From Stenomitos rutilans HA7619-LM2 (GTDB lineage: Bacteria > Cyanobacteriota > Cyanobacteriia > Leptolyngbyales > Leptolyngbyaceae): 64,000 nt of DNA. The notes under the pieces are model-generated. The model did not search any database and was not told where the DNA came from. It saw nothing but the letters and a program-made list of their open reading frames with translations. Below are positions 1 to 8,776 of the stretch, one piece after another. The stretch is from contig JAHHIE010000020.1 in the NCBI GenBank assembly GCA_019358945.1, positions 1 through 64,000 on the forward strand, written 5' to 3'. Both the position numbers and the translations under genes were made by a program. Each line of letters starts with the position of its first letter. Within the stretch, counting starts at the first letter, position 1.

Positions 1-560
1 GTCCAACCACGAGCGTCGCCGTGAGCGGCACATTGTTGTCTGGGTCACTGTCATTGATGAGGACATTCCCGGTGGTGAAGGTGCTGTTCTGGCTCAGGGT
101 GAAGCTATCGGCGACGGCCGTCGGTGCCTGGTTGGTTGGTGCCGTCACACTCAGACTCACAGTGGCTGTGGTGGAAGCGGCTCCAAGGGCATCTTTTGCC
201 ACATACGTGAAGCTATCGGTACCGCTGAAGTTGGCGGTGGGGATGTAGGTGAAGGTGCCGTTGCTGTTGAGCGTAACACTGCCTTGTGTAGTGCCGGTGA
301 CTAAGGTTGCGGTCAGCGGCACATTGTTGTCCGGGTCGCTGTCGTTGGTGAGAACATTCCCGGTGGTGAAGGTGCTGTTCTGGCTCAGGGTGAAGCTATC
401 GGCGACGGCACTCGGGGCTTGGTTGGTCGGTGCGGCGACCGAAAGATTTACGGTTGTTGGATTGGAATTGCCAATGCCATCGCTTGCTAGATACATGAAG
501 CTGTCATTGCCGATATAGTTAGCGTTTGGCGTGTAGGTAAAGGTGCCGTTGCTGCTGAAG
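1..560 (-). repeat. Near-identical tandem 291-bp coding repeats in the giant protein gene
   Basis: A stretch beginning acattcccggtggtgaagg at 63 recurs at 354, a period of 291 bp (97 codons), with long runs of identical DNA on both sides. The repeat encodes the terminal Ig/cadherin-like units visible here and continues out of the window. Near identity at the nucleotide level suggests recent duplication or gene conversion. Confidence 0.8.
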
Positions 561-3500
561 ACGACGCTGCCATTTGTTGGGGTGGTTAGCAGGTTGGCCG
601 TGAGTGTATTGCTATCAGCATCAGTATCGTTGGCAAGGACACCTTGCCCAGTGACAGTAAGAACTGTGTTGCGAGTTGTACTGTAGCTGTCAGGGTTAGC
701 GGTTGGCGGGGTATTGACGGCTCCGCCCACGTTCACATAAAGCGTTTTGGTATCAGATAGGGCAGTGCCGATACCTGTATTCCCACCATCGTTGACGCTG
801 ATGGTGATGGTGTCAAAGCCTGTAAACCCAGGATAGCTGCGGTAAACGAGATTACCGATCGCTGTATTAATGGCAGCCAAAGTCCCCTGGAACGTCACGC
901 GATTATTTTGATTACCCGTCCCCTGAGTGAAGGTGAGTCCGGCGTTAGACGGTAGAGACAGCACCCCATTCGCGGCAGCGATCGTGACGGTTTCATTGCC
1001 ACCTGCGGCATCTAGATCGCTAATGCTGACCCCTGTAATGGTCAGGTTGGTGTTGGCTGTAGTGGATGGTGCTAAGGGAACCTGGATGACAGGAGCCTGA
1101 TTGACTCCCAGCACGGTTAGCGCGATCGTCTTGCTATCACTCAGCGGAATACCAAAGCCCGTATTGCCGTTGTCATTCACATTCAGACTGATGGAATCAG
1201 CCCCGCTGAAATTAGCGTTTCCTTGATAGATAAGTGTGCTCAGAGCGCTGTTGATTGCTGCCAACGTGCCGCTGAAAATGAGGCTCGTGCTGGGAGTGCT
1301 GCCATTCCCACTGGTGAAAGATAAACCTGTGGTTGAGCCAAGGGACAGTTTGCCGTTGGTAGCCGCGAGGCTAACCGCGATCGCGCCACTGCTAGCATCT
1401 ACATCGCTAATACTGACTCCCGTCACATGTAGGGTTGTATTCTCGTTGACGACCTGAGCTGTGGGTACCGTTAAGATGGGTGCGTCATTGACGGGCGTAA
1501 CGGCGATCGACAGGCTCTTGGTGGCTGAGAGCGCTACGCCATTGCCTGTATTGCCATTGTCATTCACGTTGACGGTGATGACATCAGACCCGTTGAAATC
1601 TTTATCAGCTTGGTACGTCAAGCTCTGTAGCGCGGCATTGATGAGTGCCAGAGTGCCTGACATCGTGATATTGCGGTCTTTCAAGCCAGTTCCTGTTGAG
1701 AATGTCAACCCTGCGGTTGTACCCAGGGAGAGCACGCCATTGATGGCTGAAAGGCTAACGGTCTCATTGCCGCCATTTGCGTCTACATCCCCGATGCTGA
1801 TACCAGACAGGGAGAGACTTGTATCTTCGTTGACTGACTGAGACGCTGGTACGGTAATCGTGGGTGCTTTGTTGACTGGGTTGACCGTTACCGCGATCGT
1901 CTTGCTGTCAGTCAGCGCGCCACCTTTACCCGTATTGCCCTGGTCATTTACAGAAATGCTGATGGTATCCGTCCCCTGGAAGGACGCATTGCTGCGATAG
2001 ACCAGGCTGGTCAGTGCATTATTAAGGGCACTCAGTGTACCGCTCATGGTGATAGATGTCGCCGGACTACCGTTGCCCTGAGCAAACGTTAAGCCTGCGG
2101 TTAAACCCAGTGATATAACGCCATTAGCGGCTGAGATCGTAATCGTCTCAGAGCCTGTACCCGCATCTGGATCAGCAACGGTAATGCCTGCAATCAACGA
2201 GTTGGCATTTTGATCAACAACTTGCGCCCCCGGAACCGCCAGCACAGGGGCATCATTCACCGCATTGACGGCAATGCTGAACGTGCTAGCCGCCGTGCCG
2301 CCCGCGGAATCTGATACGGTGAAACTAAAGGTGTCAGAAAGCGTTTCGCTACCGTCATGACGATAGCTCAGTTTGTTGGTGTTGATATCGGTTTGCGTGA
2401 ATGTCGCCCCTGCACCGATCGCCGCCCCGTTCAAAGACAACGCCCCATGTCCTGGCACACTGCCAAGCGTATAGGTCAATTGCGTGACGGCATTGTCGTT
2501 ATCAGTTACCTGGAGCAAGCTACTGCTGATGGTGGTTGTGGCACCTTCATCCAGTGTCAGCCCTGCATTTGTAATGATGACAGGCAAATTGTTAACCAGC
2601 AGGTTGAGCGCATACGCACTGGTGCCCCCATTAGCCGCATACACGCGCACATAATAAGTACCAGCCGCTAGAGTGCTCGTAATGGTTTCGGCACTGGTGC
2701 CACTCAGCGTGGAACTTTGCAAGACTTGATTGCTGCTATTGACGAGCTGCACATCTAAATTCGCGGTCAAGCCTGCCAGGGTGAGATTAACCGCACTGGG
2801 CGTGCCTACATTGAGCTGATAGTAGTCGTTATTTAGGCTGCCAACCGAGTTGCGGTAGGTGGCGCTGCCTGTGAGATTGCTGCCCAAGTTAAAGGCATTT
2901 GACAGCGCGTTTCCGGCAACGCTGATGGGAGAAGGTTCAACCGCGCGTACAAAGGGTGAGAGCGATCGCCAGTTCAAATCACCAACCGGATTAAGTAAAT
3001 AACTCGAACTGAAGGTCGTGCCGTTCAGCAACCAAACCGCATTCTCACCATTGCCACCATTGCTATAGTTACGCCATAACAGATCGGTCTTTCCATCCTG
3101 ATTGAAATCGCCGACCCCAGAGATGATCCAATTACCACCCACAGAGTTGATTAAAATGCCCGTACTGAGTGTGCTACCGTTCATCAACCAAATGGCATTC
3201 TGACCTGTGCTGTAATTACGCCACACCAGATCAGACTTTCCATCACTGTTAAAATCGCCAGCAGCCTGAATGTGCCAGGTCGGATCGTTAAGCGACAGGA
3301 AAGAGGCTGTTCCCGTTCTAACGGTGCCATTCATCAACCAGGCAATGTTGGTGCCTGTCTTATAGTTGCGCCAAACAATATCTGCTTGACCATCCTGGTT
3401 GAAATCGCCGACTCCCTGTATTTGCCAATTCAGATCGCCGACTGTCTCCAGGATGGCTGCACCAGTCCTGACAGTGCCATTCATCAACCAGATCACGTTG

Positions 3501-4054
3501 TCGCCCGTCTTAGAGTTGCGCCAAACAATATCCGCTTGACCATCTCGGTTAAAGTCGCCCGACCCTTGCATGACCCAATTGGGATCTGCCACCTTCTCTA
3601 AAGACGCGAATGCTTCTAGCGACGTGCCAGATACCTGCCAGGAAAGATTCTCCCCGGTGGCATAATTCCGCCAGAGGATATCTGATTTGAGGTCACTCTT
3701 AGCCGAGACATTCAAACTATAGCTGGCGGTATTTGCAGAGGCACCAGGAGCAACCCGAATGTAATACGTTCCCACATCTAGGGTGGTATTAATTGACTCA
3801 GCCAGATTGCCCGTATTGCTGGATGATTGCAAGACCCCATTGACGCTGAGAACACTGCCTGTACTGCTTAAGAGCGCAACATTTGCGTCAGCACTTAAAT
3901 TATTGAGGGAAAGGTTAAAGCTGCTCCGATGACTCAAGGTGAAGCGGTAGTAATCGTTCGCAGTGGTGGTCACAATGTCCGGGAGGGATTGAACATTGGA
4001 TGTAAGGCTCAGCGATGTAGCTGTTCCTAGCGAGTTCCCAGCAATATCAGGCAT
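1..4054 (-). CDS. Giant multi-repeat secreted-type protein (PPC, FG-GAP/VCBS and cadherin/Ig-like repeats), C-terminus beyond window
   Basis: Reading the minus strand from the ATG at 4054 gives an open frame of about 1,351 codons that runs off the left edge; an in-frame TAA lies just upstream of the start. Domain order by residue: a pre-peptidase C-terminal-like domain (about 1-112, with NDYYRFTL and AGTYYIRV-like motifs); FG-GAP/VCBS-like repeats (about 122-352, recurring GDFNQDGQADIVWRN and WLMNGT); a second PPC domain (about 378-488); then tandem cadherin/Ig-like domains. These are first about 112-aa units containing VNDNGNTG, then about 97-aa units containing VLTNDSDPDNN. No classical signal peptide is visible, which suits type I secretion with a C-terminal signal outside the window. 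Such proteins are usually cell-surface or matrix adhesins. The role is inferred from architecture only; the absence of stop codons over 4 kb makes the gene itself secure. Confidence 0.88.
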   Translation of the reverse strand, partial: MPDIAGNSLGTATSLSLTSNVQSLPDIVTTTANDYYRFTLSHRSSFNLSLNNLSADANVALLSSTGSVLSVNGVLQSSSNTGNLAESINTTLDVGTYYIRVAPGASANTASYSLNVSAKSDLKSDILWRNYATGENLSWQVSGTSLEAFASLEKVADPNWVMQGSGDFNRDGQADIVWRNSKTGDNVIWLMNGTVRTGAAILETVGDLNWQIQGVGDFNQDGQADIVWRNYKTGTNIAWLMNGTVRTGTASFLSLNDPTWHIQAAGDFNSDGKSDLVWRNYSTGQNAIWLMNGSTLSTGILINSVGGNWIISGVGDFNQDGKTDLLWRNYSNGGNGENAVWLLNGTTFSSSYLLNPVGDLNWRSLSPFVRAVEPSPISVAGNALSNAFNLGSNLTGSATYRNSVGSLNNDYYQLNVGTPSAVNLTLAGLTANLDVQLVNSSNQVLQSSTLSGTSAETITSTLAAGTYYVRVYAANGGTSAYALNLLVNNLPVIITNAGLTLDEGATTTISSSLLQVTDNDNAVTQLTYTLGSVPGHGALSLNGAAIGAGATFTQTDINTNKLSYRHDGSETLSDTFSFTVSDSAGGTAASTFSIAVNAVNDAPVLAVPGAQVVDQNANSLIAGITVADPDAGTGSETITISAANGVISLGLTAGLTFAQGNGSPATSITMSGTLSALNNALTSLVYRSNASFQGTDTISISVNDQGNTGKGGALTDSKTIAVTVNPVNKAPTITVPASQSVNEDTSLSLSGISIGDVDANGGNETVSLSAINGVLSLGTTAGLTFSTGTGLKDRNITMSGTLALINAALQSLTYQADKDFNGSDVITVNVNDNGNTGNGVALSATKSLSIAVTPVNDAPILTVPTAQVVNENTTLHVTGVSISDVDASSGAIAVSLAATNGKLSLGSTTGLSFTSGNGSTPSTSLIFSGTLAAINSALSTLIYQGNANFSGADSISLNVNDNGNTGFGIPLSDSKTIALTVLGVNQAPVIQVPLAPSTTANTNLTITGVSISDLDAAGGNETVTIAAANGVLSLPSNAGLTFTQGTGNQNNRVTFQGTLAAINTAIGNLVYRSYPGFTGFDTITISVNDGGNTGIGTALSDTKTLYVNVGGAVNTPPTANPDSYSTTRNTVLTVTGQGVLANDTDADSNTLTANLLTTPTNGSVVFSSNGTFTYTPNANYIGNDSFMYLASDGIGNSNPTTVNLSVAAPTNQAPSAVADSFTLSQNSTFTTGNVLTNDSDPDNNVPLTATLVTGTTQGSVTLNSNGTFTYIPTANFSGTDSFTYVAKDALGAASTTATVSLSVTAPTNQAPTAVADSFTLSQNSTFTTGNVLINDSDPDNNVPLTATLVVG

Positions 4055-4234
4055 AGTGACTAACCAAGCAATGGCATAGCTATCTTGCCCGGATATGTTT
4101 TTTTACTAACGAATCTGCCCTTGTTTCATAAAAATTGTCTTTTTAAACAATCATTCTGAGTGGAAATACGGACTAATTTGAAAGGCCGTTTTTTCCCCTT
4201 ACGGTTTTCACAGAGTCAGCAGTATTCACGATCG

Positions 4235-4459
4235 CTAACCAGGCTCGATCGCTTCTAGATATTGCGGCTCTAATAAAAACGTGCCATTCGCAAAATGAAT
4301 ACTCCAATAGCCACCGGGTCGTTGATTGATGACAGTGCCTTCTGTTCCTATCGCAAGCACGTTAGGAGAGCGTAGCGCAGGCATCGGATCGGCTGTTTTG
4401 ACAAAAGCAGGGAGTGCTACGAGACGAACACGATCGCCAGCGGAAAGAGGTTTTGACAT
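4235..4459 (-). CDS. sipA: SipA-like regulatory protein (DUF3148, SH3-like)
   Basis: A 74-residue protein starting MSKPLSAGDRVRLVALPAF, with VKTADPMPALR and RPGGYWSIHFANGTFLL. This pattern matches the small cyanobacterial SipA/DUF3148 family. SipA binds the histidine kinase NblS (Hik33), which controls high-light and nutrient-stress responses. The ATG at 4459 was chosen because the family starts there; an in-frame start further upstream (4537) would add 26 residues of low-complexity sequence. The gene stands alone. Identification rests on recalled family sequence, not a search. Confidence 0.78.
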   Translation of the reverse strand: MSKPLSAGDRVRLVALPAFVKTADPMPALRSPNVLAIGTEGTVINQRPGGYWSIHFANGTFLLEPQYLEAIEPG

Positions 4460-4512
4460 AAAAATAAAAGAGGGCTGAAAGAGGGGAGTGGGGAATCGGA
4501 AGGCAATTAAAG

Positions 4513-4533
4513 GCTGATCGCTGACCGCTGAAA
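4513..4533. repeat. STRR-like heptamer repeat (CTGATCG/CTGACCG)
   Basis: Three consecutive CTGA-headed heptamers just upstream of sipA. The same family recurs at 5450, 5759, 10635, 18944 and 27047, always outside genes. It resembles the short tandemly repeated repetitive sequences known from cyanobacteria. Confidence 0.6.
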
Positions 4534-4615
4534 CCAATGGATCTATTAAATGACTGGGGATCCTTATACTGTCTGAATACTTGCTTTATACTCTCATCCT
4601 ATCAGTCCAGGTTTT

Positions 4616-5434
4616 ATGCAGCTACGACAAAAAGTTACCTTTTATTTGGAAGACATTGAAACGTCGATCGGCAGAGCCATTAATTTGGGAATCACCGGAC
4701 TGGTATTGCTTTCATCTGCAATTTTTGTGGCTCAGACGTATCCCCTCTCTAGCAGCCTAAGGCAGACATTGGAGGCGATCGACAACGGCATTCTCGTCAT
4801 TTTTGCCATTGAATATCTGTTGCGCTTCTGGTGTGCTGAGCATAAAGCACGCTTTTTCTTTAGCCTTTTTTCTTTGATTGATTTGTTCGTCGTGTTGCCC
4901 TTTTTTATTGGCATTTTCAATATTGACATTTTCAATATCAGCTTTCTCCGAGTATTTCGCTGGTTTAGAATTCTACGGCTGGTTCGCTTTATTGAAGGAA
5001 AAACCGTTTTTGGCTACGTTACCACCGAAGATAGTGCCATCTTTACTCGCATTTTGCTCACGCTCTTCATCATCATCTTTGTGTATTCTGGCTTGATTTA
5101 TCAGGTAGAGCATCCTACTAACCCGCAGGCGTTTGGCACATTTCTAGACGCCGTTTACTTTTCGGTAGCGACCATGACGACGGTTGGTTTTGGCGATGTT
5201 ACTCCCATCTCAGAACTGGGACGCCTGCTCACTGTGCTCATGATTTTGACGGGTATTGCGCTGATTCCGTGGCAGTTGGGAGATTTGGTGAAGCGGCTAG
5301 TGAAAACGGCCAACCAGGTGCAAACGACGTGTGTGAGCTGCAAACTGGCACTGCATGATCCGGATGCTCACTTTTGCAAACGGTGCGGTACGAAGCTGGA
5401 ATCGATCGCTGCGTCTGAAGCCTCTGAAGCTTGA
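4616..5434 (+). CDS. Voltage-gated-type potassium channel with C-terminal zinc ribbon
   Basis: A 272-residue membrane protein. Hydrophobic segments correspond to S1-S6; an S4-like helix at about 111-128 carries arginines every third position (R112, R115, R118, R121, R124). The pore loop has the K+ selectivity filter TVGFGD at 189-194, followed by S6 (about 203-220). After the membrane part, Cys239, Cys242, Cys254 and Cys257 form a CxxC...CxxC zinc-ribbon tail. It should conduct K+ across the plasma or thylakoid membrane. The ribbon is an uncommon ending for a short Kv-like channel and may serve in assembly or metal/redox sensing (inference). It appears monocistronic, with no close partner gene. 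Confidence 0.9.
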   Translation: MQLRQKVTFYLEDIETSIGRAINLGITGLVLLSSAIFVAQTYPLSSSLRQTLEAIDNGILVIFAIEYLLRFWCAEHKARFFFSLFSLIDLFVVLPFFIGIFNIDIFNISFLRVFRWFRILRLVRFIEGKTVFGYVTTEDSAIFTRILLTLFIIIFVYSGLIYQVEHPTNPQAFGTFLDAVYFSVATMTTVGFGDVTPISELGRLLTVLMILTGIALIPWQLGDLVKRLVKTANQVQTTCVSCKLALHDPDAHFCKRCGTKLESIAASEASEA

Positions 5435-5449
5435 ACGGTCGCATTGTAG

Positions 5450-5470
5450 CCGTCAGCTGTCAGCGGTCAG
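5450..5470. repeat. STRR-like heptamer repeat
   Basis: Imperfect tandem GTCAGC(T/G) units just after the channel gene, on the opposite strand sense to the copy at 4513. Confidence 0.5.
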
Positions 5471-5584
5471 AATGCCATTCAAAGAAGCTGAAAGCTATAG
5501 CTGTAGGCGCATTGCTCAGGGCGCACCGTAACTATATAGTCCGGCAATGTTTGTTCGTACCTATTTGCAAAGTCTTCTACGATT

Positions 5585-5666
5585 GCGTAGGGTGTGTTAG
5601 GTTTTGCCGTAACGCACCGCTGGTCTTGAGCTTGGTGCGTTACGCTGTCGCTAACACACCCTACGC
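5585..5666. repeat. Long-hairpin intergenic repeat (MITE/REP-like)
   Basis: The outer arms GCGTAGGGTGTGTTAG (5585-5600) and CTAACACACCCTACGC (5651-5666) are perfect reverse complements. Inside them GTAACGCACC (5609-5618) pairs with GGTGCGTTAC (5634-5643). The element fills most of the 5435-5793 gap between two convergent genes. The GTAGGGTGTGTTAG motif is a recurrent type of cyanobacterial intergenic repeat; it may also stop transcription from both sides. Nothing else gene-like is seen in this gap. Confidence 0.75.
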
Positions 5667-5758
5667 GGTTGTGCACGATCTTTGACTGCCGATTTAATAG
5701 TAAAGCACTCAAGGATAAGGCTTACCTTCTCCATCTCATCATGCCTTTTGCTATCAAA

Positions 5759-5788
5759 GCTGATCGCTGACTGCTGACTGCTGAAAGC
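5759..5788. repeat. STRR-like heptamer repeat
   Basis: Four consecutive heptamers of the form CTGATCG/CTGACTG/CTGACTG/CTGAAAG immediately before the stop of the gene at 5794. Same family as at 4513, 10635, 18944 and 27047. Confidence 0.65.
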
Positions 5789-5793
5789 CCTTT

Positions 5794-6396
5794 TCACGGT
5801 CGGCTTTGAGAGGTGCCTGAAACAGCGTTGTTCGCCATAATGGGAGTGTTGTTTGCCATATATACTGCCATGTAGAGCATATTTTGGCGCTCTGAGTTGG
5901 CAAAACTGATGGTGTAAACCATGCCATCTTGCTGCCACATAATGGATGCATAGGCAGAGGAGGGGTGTTTAGCAGTGCCCATTAGCACATAACCACGAAT
6001 AGTTTTGGCGAGTTGGATGGGAGATGCGGCTGCAATATGCTGTTGGTATTCCTGCTGTGCCTGCATAGTGTCAGCATTTGCGGCTGAAAAGGTACCAATG
6101 CGGCAAAATTGTGAATCATCTTCACAGCTATATAGCCCGACGGTGACGCGCTGTGGTGAGTCGAATGTGGCAATGCGCACAGACAAGGTTTGAATGAATT
6201 CGTCATCGGCTGGCTCGTTCAACACGATTCGCGATGGCAGTCGCATCACAAATTTTGGGGGCAAATTTTGACGGATGCGATCAAGGTGTCGCGTAAAAAC
6301 GCTGGCAGGGTTGGCAACGGCTACTATCTCATTAGACAGGCCCAACCACAGCAGCGATACGATCGCCATTTGCCTGAGGAGGCGCTTCCTAAGCAT
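5794..6396 (-). CDS. Secreted or periplasmic conserved hypothetical protein
   Basis: A 200-residue product from the ATG at 6396. The N-terminus MLRKRLLRQMAIVSLLWLGL is a typical signal peptide, with probable cleavage after the VAVA segment near residue 30. The remainder is soluble and shows no domain I recognise. A pair of cysteines in YSCEDDSQFCRIG could form a disulfide. An in-frame ATG at 6450 would put 18 extra basic residues before the signal sequence, so it was rejected. It is divergent from the ABC export operon, and the 373-bp gap (6397-6769) holds likely promoters plus a short direct repeat containing GAGGTTTACTGC. Confidence 0.65.
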   Translation of the reverse strand: MLRKRLLRQMAIVSLLWLGLSNEIVAVANPASVFTRHLDRIRQNLPPKFVMRLPSRIVLNEPADDEFIQTLSVRIATFDSPQRVTVGLYSCEDDSQFCRIGTFSAANADTMQAQQEYQQHIAAASPIQLAKTIRGYVLMGTAKHPSSAYASIMWQQDGMVYTISFANSERQNMLYMAVYMANNTPIMANNAVSGTSQSRP

Positions 6397-6769
6397 GTTT
6401 GTCTTGCCTTTATAGCGCAGAAACTTGTTCAAGACCCTGTTCAGGAACATGATGAACGCTACCCCTCTACACCTGCTGCCACTCTCTAAGCAAAATCTTA
6501 CATTGAAAGGATTGTGTCATTCAGTGGCTTGGGCATCTGGACAGCGGATAAGCCTTCAGCGGCTTCGAGGTTTACTGCTCTCCAGCAGCTTTGAGGTTTA
6601 CTGCGATCGCGCAAATTATGGTGCAACAGGGATGACTGAACCCACGATCGGGCACAAAGATTCTGGTCTTTCAGTCTTGAGAGGACAGGTTTGTCGTTGT
6701 AGGATCGCAACTGATATAACCTGGGGTAGAGAAGGGTACTATCTAGCTGCCCTGATTCGTGAGGTTCAC

Positions 6770-7780
6770 ATGATTGAAGTTGAGCACTTAAGCAAGGTTT
6801 ACGGCTCAACCCCTGCCATTGAGGATGTCACGTTCGCGGTGGAACCAGGGGAAATTTTGGGCTTTTTGGGCCCGAACGGAGCCGGAAAGACGACGACGAT
6901 GCGGATTTTGTCGGGGTATTTACCTGCATCGGCAGGCACAGCAAAAGTCGCTGGGTTTGAAGTCCACGAAAATTCGATGGCTGTGCGAAAGCATATTGGC
7001 TATCTGCCTGAAACGCCACCGCTGTATACCGATATGACAGTGGCAGGTTTTTTGCATTTTGTGGCTCGGATTAAAGGGGTGAATGCAGGCGATCGCCCCC
7101 ATCGCGTGCAAACGGCGATCGACCGCTGTAATTTGACCGAAAAAACCCACACGTTGATTCGAAAGCTCTCAAAAGGGTATCGGCAGCGAGTCGGCATTGC
7201 ACAGGCGATCGTGCATGATCCACCCGCCATTATTTTGGATGAACCGACCGTTGGTTTAGACCCACGGCAGATTGCCGAAGTTCGCAGCCTGATCAAAAGC
7301 CTGGCAGGCGATCATACGGTGATTCTTTCGACGCACATTTTGCCCGAAGTCAGCATGACCTGCGATCGCATTGCCATTATCAACAAGGGGCGCGTCGTGG
7401 CAACCAATACGCCCGAAAACCTGATGGCGCAGCTCACGGGTGGTTCTGGCTATGAGCTAGAGGTGGATGGCGACGCGGCAGATATTCACGCCCGCTTAAT
7501 GGTGTTTCTCCAGGGCTTGCCAAACGTCAGGCTGGTCGAGCGGCTATCGACTGACCTGCCAGAGCACCATAAGCTGCGGGTAACGGCTGAACCAGGAACC
7601 GAACTGATCGGCCGAGACATCGCGAAGACAGTTGTGGGTGCGGGAATCGGGCTGTACGAAATGCGGCGATCGCAGGCCACGCTGGAGGATGTCTTCTTGC
7701 AACTGACCACGGAAGAGAAGCCACTGGATGCCACGATCGATCCAGACGAGGCAGAACCATCAACGGGAGAAGCAGCTTAG
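6770..7780 (+). CDS. Gld-type ABC transporter ATP-binding protein
   Basis: 336 residues starting MIEVEHLSKVYG. Walker A is GPNGAGKTT, the signature is LSKGYRQRVGIAQ, Walker B is AIILDEPTVGLDP and the switch histidine lies in STHILPE. The C-terminal extension of about 100 residues after the nucleotide-binding domain is typical of the CcmA/GldA group. The open frame extends upstream to 6425, but that part shows no homology and the ATP-binding fold begins right at the ATG at 6770. It energises the permease encoded next (its stop codon abuts that ATG). In Bacteroidetes the GldAFG set supports gliding; in cyanobacteria the substrate is unknown. Confidence 0.9.
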   Translation: MIEVEHLSKVYGSTPAIEDVTFAVEPGEILGFLGPNGAGKTTTMRILSGYLPASAGTAKVAGFEVHENSMAVRKHIGYLPETPPLYTDMTVAGFLHFVARIKGVNAGDRPHRVQTAIDRCNLTEKTHTLIRKLSKGYRQRVGIAQAIVHDPPAIILDEPTVGLDPRQIAEVRSLIKSLAGDHTVILSTHILPEVSMTCDRIAIINKGRVVATNTPENLMAQLTGGSGYELEVDGDAADIHARLMVFLQGLPNVRLVERLSTDLPEHHKLRVTAEPGTELIGRDIAKTVVGAGIGLYEMRRSQATLEDVFLQLTTEEKPLDATIDPDEAEPSTGEAA

Positions 7781-8569
7781 ATGCGTGTGATGATGAGCAA
7801 CATTCTGGCAATTTACCGACGCGAGCTACAGAGCTATTTCGCTTCACCCCTTGCCTACGCGATCGCGGGTGTGTTTTGGCTGCTGTCCGGCTTTTTCTTT
7901 GTCACCATTTTGGGCGGCATTACGCAACAGGTGGCCTATGCCGATAGTGCGGGGTATGCCTCTCCGATCGATGTGCCCTATCAGTTTTTGCAGTTTTTCT
8001 TAGGCACCCTGGGTTCGATCGCGCTGTTCATTTTGCCGATTCTGTCGATGGGGCTGTATGCCGAAGAACGCAAGCGCGGTACCCTGGAGCTTTTAGCGAC
8101 GTCACCCGTGACAAACTGGGCGGTGGCGCTGGGCAAACTACTGGGCGTGCTGACGTTTTTTACCACAATGGTGCTGCCGCTTTTGCTCTACGAAGCGCTC
8201 GTCTTTAGCACCACCACCCCACCCTTCAACTTTGCGATCGTACTGGTCGCGCATCTGGGCTTGATTCTGCTGGCGGCGGCTGTACTCTCATTAGGGATGT
8301 TTGTATCTTCGCTGACCGACAGCACGATTTTGGCGGCGATCGGCACCTTTGGCATTATCCTCTTCCTCTGGGTAGTCGAAGTGCTCGGTCAAAAGCTGGG
8401 TGGCCCAATTGGAGCAGCCCTGGGGCATCTTTCCCTCCTCAAGCATTACAACAATTTGAACCAGGGCATTTTGGATAGCAGCAGCCTGGTGCTCTTTGCC
8501 AGCTACATTGTGTTGGGACTGTTTTTAACCGCGCAGTCGATCGATGCGTTCAGGTTCCAGAGATCGTGA
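7781..8569 (+). CDS. ABC-2 type permease, GldF-like
   Basis: 262 residues with about six membrane spans. After a short cytoplasmic start (IYRRELQSYFASPLAYAIAG) comes the ABC-2 pattern, including MGLYAEERKRGTLELLATSPV, the conserved cytoplasmic coupling loop of this family. The ATG begins at the base after the ATPase stop, so the two are translationally coupled. It forms the membrane channel of the exporter with the ATPase at 6770 and the GldG-like protein at 8777. Confidence 0.9.
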   Translation: MRVMMSNILAIYRRELQSYFASPLAYAIAGVFWLLSGFFFVTILGGITQQVAYADSAGYASPIDVPYQFLQFFLGTLGSIALFILPILSMGLYAEERKRGTLELLATSPVTNWAVALGKLLGVLTFFTTMVLPLLLYEALVFSTTTPPFNFAIVLVAHLGLILLAAAVLSLGMFVSSLTDSTILAAIGTFGIILFLWVVEVLGQKLGGPIGAALGHLSLLKHYNNLNQGILDSSSLVLFASYIVLGLFLTAQSIDAFRFQRS

Positions 8570-8576
8570 GAGAAAA

Positions 8577-8776
8577 GTTTTGAGTTCTGAGTTTTGAGTA
8601 GTCACTGAGCATCAGTTATGAATCGGTGGCTAGTGAAACAACAAACTCGCGGTAATCGTAAATGGAATTGTCAACTCTTGACTTCTTTCTTTTCCCCAAA
8701 CTCAAAACTCTTAACTCCTAACTACTGCTTCCTTCTCCCCAACTCAAAACTCAACACTTTTAACTCAAAACTTCCT
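8577..8776. repeat. TTTTGAG / CAAAACT short-repeat region between permease and gldG-like gene
   Basis: Degenerate repeats of GTTTTGAGTTCTGAG and, in the other orientation, AACTCAAAACTC fill this gap. The same simple family is found at 10598-10630 and 39628-39655. It stays open in the frame of the downstream gene and would give a spurious Ser/Asn/Leu-rich N-terminal extension. Confidence 0.65.

Noticed and set aside
21..1841. Several plus-strand open frames with repeated similar peptides
   Set aside because: They are antisense shadows of the minus-strand repeat protein; the repeats explain their similarity and they have no ribosome sites.
2357..3601. Plus-strand frames of about 105 codons over the FG-GAP region
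   Set aside because: Antisense of the FG-GAP repeats; the minus frame is open for 4 kb and carries clear domains.
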